Of a stretch of 64,000 nt of DNA, positions 11,131 through 22,189 are shown piece after piece (positions within the stretch are counted from its first letter, which is position 1; each line of letters opens with the position of its first letter). The notes beneath the pieces are model-generated. The model was not told where the DNA came from and did not search any database. It saw only the letters and a list, made by a program, of their open reading frames with translations. This DNA comes from Anthoceros angustus (taxonomy: Eukaryota > Streptophyta > Anthocerotopsida > Anthocerotales > Anthocerotaceae), in the NCBI GenBank assembly GCA_010909165.1, contig VJWM01000025.1:2852001-2916000 (forward strand), written 5' to 3'. The position numbers and the translations under genes are program-made.

Positions 11131-13559
11131 TTGCGCTCCATCGATCACGCCTCGCTCGCCACTAGGGTTGTGATCTCCCAGTACGTACGTCCGAACTGGT
11201 ATATTCCATGCAAGTAGCGCGATGGGTGGAACATGTACTACCGCCAAATCAGTGGAACCTACCAAACTTACAACCGTGGGACGATTAATGGAGGTGGAAC
11301 CCAAAGCCACTTGTAGAGTTGATTCCCAGCATCTAGCTAGTAGGACCTACATTATCCCTCTTCTATCATTGTAATCATCCTAGAAGCCCCACCTACACAG
11401 GCAAGGTTAGACGGGGAACAATACAAGGAACGAACAAATGGAATAAGACTTGCTAGTTGCCCGCCCGCGTCTTTGAGCTCGTTTAAAATGGCCGCCCTAG
11501 AGACAGTGTTGAAAGGATTCTCATCATCAACTTGTGGCGCACGTGATTTAAGAACTGCCTCAAAACTGAAGGCTACTGACTCACAGCCCCTTGAAGTGGT
11601 AATCCCAAATTGATGGGGGCTAAGATGAGCCTGGAATTGCTCCCAGAGCTAGAGAGCAATGCTGCGGCTAATGAGTTGACTGCAAGAATGCCTCCTCCAT
11701 AGCGATAAAGCGCACCCTTGGTGTGGGCTTTTCCATAGCCAATAACCTATTAGCGGTCTAACACCTTCGCCACAGCCGTTGCCTAAGTAAAACGCTTTGA
11801 AAAACCACTAGAAGGTTCCTTGGGAGTAAAGTGGTCATAGACCGTCACCGACAGACCACATGAAGAAAGTCACGGAGCTTGGGCAAAAACTGCCCTATCC
11901 AAACAGCGTGCCCGAGGGCCTCCCACCACTAGACGGCCGAAATACTCTGTCTGGACTAAGTACCTTCCAAGACGGCCTCTGTTATGACCTTTTAGTCGTC
12001 TGACTTGTCATCCACACTTTGCACCTTCCAGGACGGCCTCCCAATCCGTCAACTAGCGTGCCTGACGGCCTCCCACCTCTAAAAGGACGAAATACTCTAG
12101 GCCGTCATTGGATTGCCCAATGTCGGGGGCAGACCAACCTTCCTCGGCAGACCAACCTTCCTCGTCAGTCTTCGGGGGTCTTGAGCTAATATTTACCTCC
12201 GTCTACTCCATCCTCAACACCCATACTTTGTGCACTTGCACATACACTACAAGGAGGAGCTACCTTTTACAAATGGGTCTAAGTTTAGTTAGAGGAAACT
12301 ACAACACTCTTACTACAGCTCAAAGCCCTGTTGTAAGTTTTTCGAACATTTACAATAAGGGTTCCTAACTAATATGATGTGGCAAATATGATGTGGCACG
12401 GATTTTACAACAGAGGTTTGTTGACATGGCATGTTGGCACGGATTTTACAACGGGGGTTTGTTGACATGGCATGCTTGTCGTACATGACGTTGTTAATTG
12501 TGCATAAACTCTTTTTGATTTAGGAAATTAGGGGGATTATTTTTTAATAAAACTACATTTTGTTGAATATATAATGACGTGGCATGTTGTTTGTAAAGGA
12601 TGTTGTAAATGGTACTTGTAAAAGTTGTTGTAAACCATGTTTGGGTTGTGAATTAATTGTGCAAAATAGCGTTTGTGTAGAAAGGGGTTTCTCCTGAAAC
12701 CCCTTTTTGCACACGGACGTGGCCGGACCCCTTTTTGCACTTGAAAAAATCCGCACTATAATCAGCCTTTCTGGTATTTCGTATATGTCACCCGCAACCT
12801 TTTGAATAATTGTTTTGATACGCGTTATTTGAGATTGTAAATTGCAAGTAAGTGGCAAAAACCTAAAGTCCCATTCTCGTTCGGCTTTTTCTTTCAAAGT
12901 GGACACAAAATTCGTGCGCAAACTTATGCGCGCACTTAGATCTGAACAGTCTCCAACACCTGGCAATCATTGCCAGGTATTGGACGTATACAACGTTTAG
13001 ATTTTTTAGGGCTTGCTATAATTCTAGTTAGCACCAACCTTTCATTCATACCAGTCAATCCTAAGACTATACTCTCGCTCTGGGAATTTTACAGGACTTT
13101 GTTTCTTAGACATTGGGACAATAATATCTTCGTTGACCTGATGCTCTTGATCCGCGTGCAATGCAAGAATGAGAGTGGCATGGTCTGCACTTGGAGCTGG
13201 GACCACGCCAAACGTCTCAAGATTCAAAAGATGCAAAAGGTTCTCACTACTAGTTCAAAGTTTTAACCACTAGAAAAAAAATGAGGGCTAAGTAAAGATA
13301 AGAACATATCCATATTAGGGAGCTGCACAAAAAAGGTTGAAAACGTCGAAAGGAACCCTTTAAAACAAAAAAAATATCAAAAAAAACACCAAAACTTCAA
13401 AAAAATATCGAAATTTTAGAGCAAGTGTGCGCACTTGCCTCAAAAAATTGGATTTTTTTAGGGGTTTTTTTAGACTTTTTGCTCTTTTTTTCTTTGGATG
13501 AACCGTCTGGGAATGCACTAGGAGGCATGAACCATATGGGTTCATGCTCCTAGGCCCTT

Positions 13560-13690
13560 CTTGACCTTGGGTGTGCGCACCCGGGCCTCCTTGCCCCCTG
13601 GTGCGTGCACTTTGGTGTGCGCCCCCTTGCCCCCCGGTGCGTGCACTTTGGTGCGCGCCCCCTTGCCCCCCGGTGCACGCACTTGTTCAC
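13560..13690. repeat. GC-rich minisatellite inside the CACTA element
   Basis: Units of roughly 45 bp containing GTGCGTGCACTTTGGTG and CCCCCTTGCCCCC repeat about three times. Confidence 0.75.
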
Positions 13691-14384
13691 CCAGCTGGGC
13701 CCCCCTAGCATGTTTGATGATAACCCGGTACTAGGTCACCGCCGAAAGAGACGGAAACACCGTAAAGGATAAAAAGAGGATAGGGTGTTCTTCGTTGCAT
13801 TAGGGCCTATGATAGATATATGAGAGCGGTCTAGGTGAACCTCCGCTGATGTCTGCTACTTGTTATTTTGTCGGGAGTTCCGGCACATCCTCAGACCTCC
13901 AAAAGGATATGTTTCCCCATTAGAAGATCATTTTTCACGTTCTTTTTGCACAGTGCGTGCACAAGTTTGCGCATAACGTTGTTTAAGCGCGCACTTATGT
14001 GCGCTCAGGCCCCCTGGTACACAAAAACATACAAAACCACACAAAATGCAGAAACTACGGACATGACGAAATTATGGAACAATGAGGTCACAAGCCCTTC
14101 ATCACACCGACTAAATCGCCATGAACCTGAGTACAAGGCACCAGCGTGGTGTAAATGACTTGACAGGAAGTGGTGCTGGCGTCGAGAATGTCCGAAACCA
14201 ATGAATGAACACCTACAAAAAACAACAAAAACCAAACCAACTTCAGTTTCCGGCGAAATAGGGTTGGGATTTTTTCCAAAACCCCTTTTGACAGGAGAAA
14301 CCTCTTTCTACACAGACGCTGTTGCAAGACTTAATTTTTTGGAATAATACCATTTATGAAAATATCTATGAATAGATTTATTAT

Positions 14385-14990
14385 TTGTTGATGTGGCAAG
14401 TTCATTGCAAATGATATTGTAAATATGTTTATTTGGATTTATATTAGTTATGGGATTATCTATTTTTGTTTTGTATTTACTGATGTGTCATATGCATTGT
14501 AACCGTGGTTGTAAAATGAATGAAAACCATTTTATAGAAATATCTATAAATAATTTTATTATTTGCTGACATGGCAAGTTCATTGCAAATATAGTTGTAA
14601 AATGGTTTCTCAAATTTATGTTATAATATTGGATTATTATTTTTATTGTATATTTACTGACGTGGCACATGCCTCGTAAATATGGTTGTAAAATGTAGAA
14701 GCTGGATTTTTTTCATGAATTATGTCATTATGTTCCAATATCCATGAATAAATATATTATTAGCTGATGTGGCATGTTTGTCGCAAATGCCGTTGTAAAA
14801 TTATGGAAGAGACCTTTTCCTTATTTATTTCATTTATGAGGTTATATATTGATAAGATTGCTGATGTGGCATGCTTGTCGCAAATGCCGTTGTAAAATTG
14901 TGGAAGAGACCTTTTCCTGATTTATGTCATTTATGAGGTTATATATTAGTAAAATTGTTGATGTGGTATGTTTATTGCAAATACGTTGGA
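14385..14990. repeat. Repeats of about 97-130 bp built on GATGTGGCA...GTTGTAAA
   Basis: Units start with a form of CTGATGTGGCATG and end with GTTGTAAAAT. The clearest pair begins at 14763 and 14861 and shares GTCGCAAATGCCGTTGTAAA; more diverged units precede and follow it. They lie in the right half of the CACTA element. Confidence 0.7.
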
Positions 14991-15536
14991 AAATGTTATA
15001 AAGTTTTATTTATTTATAAATAGTGCCAGGCGCATTATGAATGTCGGTATAAGAATTTTTGTCGTGTGAGAGCCTAAGCACCTGTGAGAGCGTGTGAGAG
15101 CCTATGGGCATCTGTGAGAGCGAAAGCTTGTGAGCTTGTGAGAGCGACAGCTTGTGAGCCTGTGAGCGGGCGAGCCTACGAGCGTGAGAGGCTGTGAGCG
15201 CCTGATTCTTTTAGTTCCAATGTGGGTTTGTGCAAGTTTGTGTGGGCCGTTGTGAGTTTTGTGTGAGTTGAATGTGTGAATTTGTGTGAGGGTGTGTTCA
15301 TTTTGGGGTTTAGAGTCGCTTGCATTTGGTAGTAGCATTCTGTTTCTTGTGTGTCCCACTAATTCACAACAAGGTGCAACATACAAAGTTTACAACAAAG
15401 TACGTTGTAAAACATTTGTAGTAAATATGCCCCATTTAAAGAAGCTGAATTATATACTAGTATTATTAGTATTATGTAGTTTTGTACATAGATATTTTTG
15501 CATATATATATATTACCTAAAGGGCGTTGTAATTTA

Positions 15537-15790
15537 GATGTTGTAATTCCTTTTGTAATTGGGATATTGTAGATGGCTTTGTAAAACAGGTCATTGTAAA
15601 GTGCGTTGTACCCGCACCGAGACGTCTCAAACTTAAATGTTGTAATTCCTTTTCTAATTGGGATACTGTAGATGGTTTTGTAAGCAGGTCGTTGTAAAGT
15701 GCGCTGTACCCGCACCGAGACGTCTCAAACTTAGATGTTGTAATTCCTTTTGTAATTGGGATATTGTAGATGGTTTTGTAAAATAGGTCG
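15537..15790. repeat. 98-bp tandem repeat, two and a half units
   Basis: Units begin with ATGTTGTAATTCC at 15537, 15636 and 15734 (periods 99 and 98). Each carries GTAATTGGGATA; the two full units end in ACCCGCACCGAGACGTCTCA. Part of the right subterminal zone of the CACTA element. Confidence 0.85.
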
Positions 15791-16135
15791 TAAATAAGTG
15801 ACGTGGCAAGGGTTGCTGACTAGGCACCACAAGGCAGTGGGCACCACGTCATCACATAGTGATATGGCGATGAGGGCCATGTCATCAAATCCTGCCATCT
15901 CATCACCTGATGACGCAGCAATGAAGGGCCACGTGGCAACAACATGCCATGTCATCACTTGGTGTGGCAGTGATGTGGCACCACATCACCACTTTAATGA
16001 CATGGCGCTGGAACTAGCCTTGTCAGCAATTTTACAACGTCATGAAGCTCTCGATCTACAACAGTGTTGTTGCGCCGTTTTACAACGTCGCGTTGTAACA
16101 CCCATTGTAAAAACCCTCAGTTTCTTGTAGTGATA

Positions 16136-19100
16136 CCATTCTCCCCCTCACACAACGATCCATTCATCTAGCCTGTCACAGTTCAGATACACAATCCAGT
16201 CACCCAATTCAATCACACGGCTCAATCACATAGACCAGTCACACAGACCAGCCAATCAACACATCCCTCCAACAACAGCAACACATGCTCCACTCCACAA
16301 CTCTCAACGCTCCTCCCATCAGTCACATAGACCCTCAGCTCCACAACTTGGGTTCACAAATTCATCCATAACCCTTATAGCAGATCCAAGTGAGCCCCTC
16401 TATAACTCCACCCTTCAATTGAGGCTTCCCCTCTGAAAGCGGCTTCCCCATCCTCCAACAAGCTCTAGATAGAAGCGTAGCTAACCTCTTGTTCCTAACC
16501 CCTGCATAGCACCAAAGATTAGCTCAAGCTGGTCACCACAACCACGGAATAGCCTCACAAGAACCAACCCCCATTGGTGACACAAAAGAGGGGAAGCCTA
16601 CACTTCACAACCCAGCAGAGTGATCTTCAAACAATGCTTGCAAGATGATTTTGGGACGAAGCCCTCAATTTATATACCGGGCTCCTTGGCCAGCCACAAA
16701 GAAAAGCTAAAGCTATAGGGTGCATATCTCCTAAGATATTCTGGGGCCCCTCCAAAATTTCCATTTCAGCGCCATTCTCCTTGCTAGCAACCGCCTCAGG
16801 AGTTGCATCTTGGGCAAATCCTTGACCAAGGGCCTCCTCATGCAAAGAAGTCAGATTTGCTAGCCCTTTGACAGCTACAGACTCTATCCTCAAGCCAACC
16901 CCTAAAAATACCTCTTTCCTCTCAACCATTCTCCTTAAGGTTTTCTCAAAAACCACCCTTGATGCTCAAATAGTAGCTGTGACAACTTCACCAGATTAGA
17001 AAGGGCACTCTTCTAACACTTGTTTTCCACGTGTCCCCTCCCCAAAATGGTTTCCCGCCATATGGTACCGACGGGCGTGCCGTATGCTCACGACGAACGG
17101 GCTTACGAGATGGGCGCGGCTGTCGATCTTGCAAGACAAGCGCCACGAACGGCCGCCCTGGATGGGCCTTTCAGTCGTCACTAACTCCATCATAGGTCGT
17201 TTGTAGACTCATCCGGCCGTTTGCACCTTCCGTCCAGCTTCCGTATCGTCTGGATGATGCCCTGCCTAATCGTGACTACACTACGGTAGCATCATAGACA
17301 GGCAATCCCAATGACGCTCCCGGCCATCTAGGCTGTCTCACGCTCTGCAGTGGCCGTCCAGACCCTTATTTGGCCGCTACCAACCTTACTAGTCTAGTTT
17401 GCAATCCTCATAACCCACATGAAACCTAAAACAAAAAAAAATCCATACAAAACCACACTAGGAGGGTGTAGCATAACCATGTGGTACTCCACACCAGGGC
17501 AAGTTGCTCCCACCTACACTAGCCCGGGGAAATAGCGCGCAATAGGCGATGGTGAGAGGGCACGCTAGGTTGAGGCGTGCAGCTTTAGGGCGGGGTGCTT
17601 TACTCAACATAAGTCAGCAAACAGGGTCCTCCAAGGGGACCTCGGATGTTTGGCAAGTTCTTGGAATTAGTGGGATTGCATAGTGAATGCTTTGATTACA
17701 TTGGCAAGGTAGGGGGCATCTGCCTCCTAGCCTTCCCAAGTCTCGATCAAAACGACTCATTCAGATGAGTGTAAACCGCGCAAAGATAATTAATTCCCCT
17801 TCACGACGCAGACTTCCCACTTCTCAAAACATAATGCAATTTTCACACTAAAATGTGTAGACATTGGATTCAAAGGAGAATGAAGGGTTGTAAAGTAATT
17901 CTGGGATGGCTGGTAATTTTTGTGGTGTCAAATGAAACAAAATCGCATTGAACACCTATAATTTTGATGAATAACTGATAAGGAAAAGAGGGGAACCCAT
18001 CCCCTCCCCTCCCCTCCCTCCCTCCCTCCCTCCCTCTCCTCCTCTCCTCCCTCTCCTCCCCCAATCGTTTAGGGGTTAAGAGGATCCGCCTCCTTAACTC
18101 TTGCTCACATGGGTATCTACACCTTTTCTGCCCGGTCTCTGCAACGTGAGCAAGTGCGAGCAGCATGTTCTCCACCACGGTATACTCAGCTCGTAGTGCC
18201 CACCGACCTTCTAGCAATTACCGTTGAGCGCTAAATTCTGTACAAAATCAAACAAAAACTGGTTGTGCTCAAGTGCCTAGGGATCGAAACCAGCGTTCAG
18301 CCCCTCATAACGATAATCCTAGAAGATGTTTTAATTCATAGACTGAATAGTACCAAGCTAGCATTTGTACCATATTCTAGTGTCCCGATTCCCGTTCTAC
18401 CTATGAACCAAATTCTTCAACAACTTCTTCATATAAGAGAATGTGAGTATGATCGACTCGATCAACAAGGAAAGTATAGTTGTCAATTTGTCCTGAGATA
18501 GTGGAAAAAGATGTCTACAGCTTCCACTATCTACAAATATTATTGTGACCTATCCACAAGAGGACGAGGCACAAAGTAGGTCTCTTGAAGAAGACTTCTC
18601 TGCATGTACCTGTAGGTTACCAGGGAGGCAGGCCTCATCCAATCCCAACGAACAGACTAGCTACATTTTGGTTGACTTTCTCCCCATGCTTGGAGTGTAG
18701 TTCCAAGATCTTGTCCAACTCTGCATAGGTGACTTGGTAAGCGTAAACCAGTTCAGTGTTTTTGGCTCCTCAAGCTTGGCCAGTAAATCATGGAAGATGT
18801 ACTCCGGGTAATTGATCTTCTCGTTGTAGAATCTCACCAAGTGTATGACATAACACAACTTGTCATGTGTGTACTACTCGCTTATATTGGTTGTCTGCAA
18901 GATCACCTCCTCGCCTACTTTTCTTTGAGCATATATTCTACCACAAATGGCTTGCTCATAAGCCTGCAATGCCACTCCATACCACAATGGAATATCTCAA
19001 CTCATCCATACTTCCAGCATATGACACCTCGTACTTCCGCTCATTCAAACCACTTTCCCACTTGCTTCACCAGAGTTTCTTTTTTCCCACCATTGGTTTC

Positions 19101-19498
19101 CAAGTGTGATTACACTATGGAAGTGTGTCCAAGCACTTATCACCGAGTTCCCATTTTGGAACATCAACGCTCATAGCCATCAGCTCCACATTGCAACCTT
19201 CAAGCTAGATATAACTAACTAGTTGTTTTATAGCTTGCCCTTAGCCGTTAGGGCTGAAAGGTTATGATACTACTACAACAAGCACGAATGGTAGACAAAG
19301 TGGGCACTCCAGTGCCTAGGACTTTGCCGGTCTTGGTTTTACGTACATTTGTGTTTCATGTCGGTGCTACTATTTACAATTGTTTCCCAATCTAGAGTCT
19401 GCACGTAGTTTCATATTTATCCTTATTCCCTATATTCATCCTAATTTTTCTATCATAGTTACCTATATTTATATCTAATTTTCTATTTCCCAATTTCC
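16136..19498. other. Degraded repeat-like region without intact gene
   Basis: No open frame here resembles a known family. There is a pyrimidine simple repeat at 18000-18060 (CCCT/CCCTCC runs). The part 16900-17400 has repeated GGCCGT/GACGG words like those at the ends of the 2.4 kb duplication, so it may be related transposon debris. 17450-17530 resembles 29660-29700 (a TGGTACTC-ACACC-GG word followed by C-rich sequence). Region 18260-19200 has short open pieces on both strands that I cannot assign. Confidence 0.35.
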
Positions 19499-20815
19499 TT
19501 ATTCCTCATTATCCTCTTCCTCGTCACTTCTATCCCTAAGATTTGCTTCTGGAAATTGTTCCATCCAGTCTGGATCCACGTCTGCTATGGATGCATCTTG
19601 CGCTCGTTGCATTTCCATGTCTTCCCTGGACTGCCTAATTGCCTCTTCGTAGTCGGAGTCATATTCATCTTGTTCGTTTTCAAGTGCCTCTCTGGCCTCA
19701 TCTTCCTCCCTTAAAAGGCGCTCCTTTTCCTTCAAATCTTCTGACCACCATAAAATCACGTCACGTTTTTCTTGTTTGTTTCCATTAATTCGCGTTGTAA
19801 AAGGTAGCCACACAGCATCACTAGGTAAAGCGTGCATAGTCATAAGGTTCAGACCACATAAAGGACATACAGTTTCCTCCTCCTCCAAAACTTTAAACAC
19901 GCATTTCAAATGGAATGAGTGACCACACGAAGTTTGTATCCATGAATTACATACTAAAGGATATTTACACTGAAAGCAAATTTGTTGTAGTTCTAAGTGT
20001 GAAAATGTTCTATTTATTTTAAATTCTTTCCATATGTCATCAGGATCGTCATTCATTTGCATGAGCATGGTAACTAACTCCATGTCTCGTTTTTGTACTA
20101 AAGAGGCAAACAGCATAGCCCACATTTTACTCTGCTCTATTTCTGCTGAACCAGGACGAATTAGTGTCGCCTGTGTATCCGTCTCAGGAATCCACGGTCG
20201 AACGTCAAAAGTAAAACCCAGCCATTTTACTGGTTGTTGAAAGTGGATTGGTTGGTTACATTGTCCATTGGGACAAAGGACAGTAGGTAATGTCTCCGGT
20301 GGTAAGTTCATTATGTAGGGCATGAGGCAGTTTACATGAAAGGCATGCCTACAAGGATCCACTCTACACCAATAGTCAATCCACATTATCTCATTACATA
20401 ATACACACCTATCTTTTGATTCATGAACTGGATTTTGTTCCTGGTTAAGTATTAGTTGTCTATTCTCATTTTCTTTTTCCTCCACATGTTTCAGTGCTTC
20501 CCTCTTATGTGCGTCAAGGATTTTACTTAGTTCGCGGTGTACATCTGCATTAGTACCTTCCATTTTATTATTTGAGTCATGAACTTGTTGTGGTGATCCA
20601 TCTAGGGTCCATTTGGTTCGGCAAATTGCACATTGCCTTTCAAATTCTGGTTCTGGTTCATCTTTATCTTCCTCTTTTACTTTACTAAAAAACCATCTAG
20701 CTATGCAAGATGCATGAAAACTATGCTTACAAGGATATAAATACACCCATGTCTCATTTACAAACAATTCTGTACAAAGAATACAATCATCATTGTTCTC
20801 GTCTACTAGATCCAT
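19499..20815 (-). CDS. Triple RING-H2 protein with UIM-like segment (uncharacterised)
   Basis: Intact intronless frame of 438 residues, ATG at 20815. It has three separate RING-H2 patterns: C11 C14 C29 H31 H34 C37 C62 C65; C137 C140 C155 H157 H160 C163 C181 C186 (last pair spaced C-x4-C); and C280 C283 C297 H299 H302 C305 C317 C320. Residues 88-126 look like a charged helix. Residues 383-399 (DEYDSDYEEAIRQSRED) fit the ubiquitin-interacting motif pattern hydrophobic-x-x-Ala-x-x-x-Ser-x-x-acidic after an acidic run. The tail is strongly acidic. RING-H2 domains usually act in E3 ubiquitin ligases, so ubiquitin ligation is the likely role; substrate unknown. AT-rich and intronless unlike the host genes, and it lies in a transposon island. 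A paralogue is at 31.6-32.9 kb. Confidence 0.85.
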   Translation of the reverse strand: MDLVDENNDDCILCTELFVNETWVYLYPCKHSFHASCIARWFFSKVKEEDKDEPEPEFERQCAICRTKWTLDGSPQQVHDSNNKMEGTNADVHRELSKILDAHKREALKHVEEKENENRQLILNQEQNPVHESKDRCVLCNEIMWIDYWCRVDPCRHAFHVNCLMPYIMNLPPETLPTVLCPNGQCNQPIHFQQPVKWLGFTFDVRPWIPETDTQATLIRPGSAEIEQSKMWAMLFASLVQKRDMELVTMLMQMNDDPDDIWKEFKINRTFSHLELQQICFQCKYPLVCNSWIQTSCGHSFHLKCVFKVLEEEETVCPLCGLNLMTMHALPSDAVWLPFTTRINGNKQEKRDVILWWSEDLKEKERLLREEDEAREALENEQDEYDSDYEEAIRQSREDMEMQRAQDASIADVDPDWMEQFPEANLRDRSDEEEDNEE

Positions 20816-21090
20816 TTCTTGTCAATTTCTTGTTTGAAACATGAAACTCTTTTTAGTCAATTTCTTGTTTGAAAAAGAGAATTTTCTAATCAATTTCTTG
20901 CTTGAAGCATAGAATTTGTTTTAGTCAATTTCTTGGTTGAAACATTGAATTTTTCCCAAATCAATTTCTTGCTTGAAGCATAGAATTTGTTTTAGTCAAT
21001 TTCTTGTTTGGAACAAAGAACTTTTTCTAGTCAATTTTTTTGTTTGGAACATAACGTTTTTTCTAGTTAGTTTCTTATTTAAAACATAAA
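20816..21090. repeat. Tandem repeat of about 40 bp directly upstream of the triple-RING gene
   Basis: The phrase GTCAATTTCTTG followed by GTTTGAAACAT-like sequence recurs about six to eight times between the start codon and 21080, with gradual decay away from the gene. It occupies the place of the promoter and leader. Confidence 0.75.
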
Positions 21091-21114
21091 GGCAACAATC
21101 TATATTGAAATGAA

Positions 21115-21245
21115 TACTATACATAGGTAATATTGGAGAACCACAAGGCGAAAACATACTACTTCATTGTATAGGAAAATTCTCTTGGTAGCTTAATATC
21201 AATCAATAGCATCTATAGATAATGACCAAGCTTTCAAATTTCTAA
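21115..21245. repeat. Dispersed non-coding repeat, copy 1
   Basis: Resembles 29925-30050 in the same orientation: a TATAGGTAAT word, then GGA(A)AACCA.AAGG, a TTGTATAGGAA-like word and ATAATGAC.AA..TTT. No open frame. Confidence 0.5.
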
Positions 21246-21504
21246 TTGAGTAATTTGAAAATGAAAGCGGATGTTTGGGCCACACTATTGTCTATATATA
21301 TCCAGCAAGGTGTTAAATATGTTCTGGTTATAGTAGAGGGCTGTTTTAGGCGCCCTTTTGCCGAATAGTTTAATTTTTTAAAAGATGAAATTTCAACGTT
21401 GCCTAAAATTATTTTCATAAATTTCAACAACAAGGTATCATATTTTCCTTTAATTTGGCACTTATAGATAGTACTAGTGCAAACACATTGTCAATAGAGC
21501 ATAG

Positions 21505-21735
21505 AAAAGGAAGTAGTCCAGTGGTTAAGGATTTAGTGTGTGTTCAAGTGATCACGGGATTCAAGTGGTCACAGTATCGATCCCGCTACTTATTTGCGTC
21601 CCCAAGAGAGAAGAGGCTTCCCCTGCGTCTAGAATGGTTGCAGGGTTGATCCCACTACCCTATTCACGCCCACGAGCGCCGGGAGGTTTTTGAAAAATAA
21701 TTATTAAAAATTAAAAATGGCAAAAGTAGAAAGTA
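21505..21735 (+). repeat. Possible tRNA-derived SINE
   Basis: TAGTCCAGTGGTTAAGG at 21514 resembles a tRNA A box and a B-box-like GTATCGATCCC follows at 21575; a second B-box-like GGGTTGATCCC is at 21645. The segment ends in A/T-rich sequence. It does not fold as an intact tRNA. Suggestive only. Confidence 0.3.
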
Positions 21736-21847
21736 ATTTAATTTCCCCAAAAAGTGCAGGCTCATATGGTATATAAATAATTTATTTTTAATAAAAATAT
21801 AATTTTTTTTTGATAGAGAACATGAAGATTTTATATAAAGTATGCAC

Positions 21848-22000
21848 AGATGGGAAGTCTCATTCACATCGGGGCCATGGGGAACAACACTGTAGAGGGC
21901 CCCAAGCAAAGGGGGAATAGCTCCCCCAAATTGTCTATCCTGGAGCTATCTACTCCTCCCAATATGTTATTGTCTGGAATAAGAGAGGGCCTCCTTATCA
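21848..22000 (+). repeat. Diverged inverted repeat, left copy
   Basis: Starting at GATGGGAAGTC, this segment matches 34560-34695 read on the minus strand (shared words GATGGGAAGTC, AGAGGGCCCCA, AAC AAC). The two copies point toward each other across 12.7 kb. No known element ends were identified. Confidence 0.5.
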
Positions 22001-22189
22001 CCAGAGTTGAAGATGTTGCATCCTCCACGTTGAAGCTGTCCTTCAAATTGCGTTTGCCAACAACCACATCTACAATAGAGACCTAGACCCCTCGGGTCAC
22101 AAACAACCCATCCTTGAGAGAAATAGCATAACACAAAGTACATGGGCACTCCTTGAAAGGAAAGAAACCGTTCTCCTTAGCGAACATGA

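Larger units (their letters stand above)
7237..12075. repeat. Tandem duplication of a 2.4 kb segment
   Basis: Unit A is 7237-9627 and unit B 9628-12075. The two can be followed side by side along their whole length, for example ATCATCTCTCTCCCGC in both, and a shared tail near 9600 and 12050. The nine bases CCTCTAAAA stand at all three borders (7237, 9628, 12076), which is what a duplication between short direct repeats leaves. The units differ by few substitutions but many small insertions and deletions. Each carries the same minus-strand coding remnant, described separately. No long terminal repeats or target duplication were found, so the type of element is open. Confidence 0.85.
12245..16132. 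mobile_element. Non-autonomous CACTA (En/Spm-type) DNA transposon
   Basis: The left end reads CACTACAAGGAGGAG and the right end, read on the minus strand, CACTACAAGAAACTG: a 9-bp perfect terminal inverted repeat with the CACTA signature. The 3 bases outside both ends are ATA (12242-12244 and 16133-16135), the expected target-site duplication. Inside both ends short motifs of the kind GTTGTAAA / TTTACAAC are dense, as expected of CACTA subterminal transposase-binding repeats. The 3.9 kb interior has no transposase-like frame, only minisatellites and AT-rich filler, so movement would need a transposase from elsewhere. Orientation cannot be assigned. Confidence 0.85.

Noticed and set aside
13360-14327. 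Short minus-strand frames inside the CACTA element as a transposase
   Set aside because: They are 60-80 codons, Phe-rich from T-rich DNA and carry no DDE or TNP motifs.
21505-21590. Functional tRNA gene
   Set aside because: The acceptor and anticodon arms do not pair; at best tRNA-derived.
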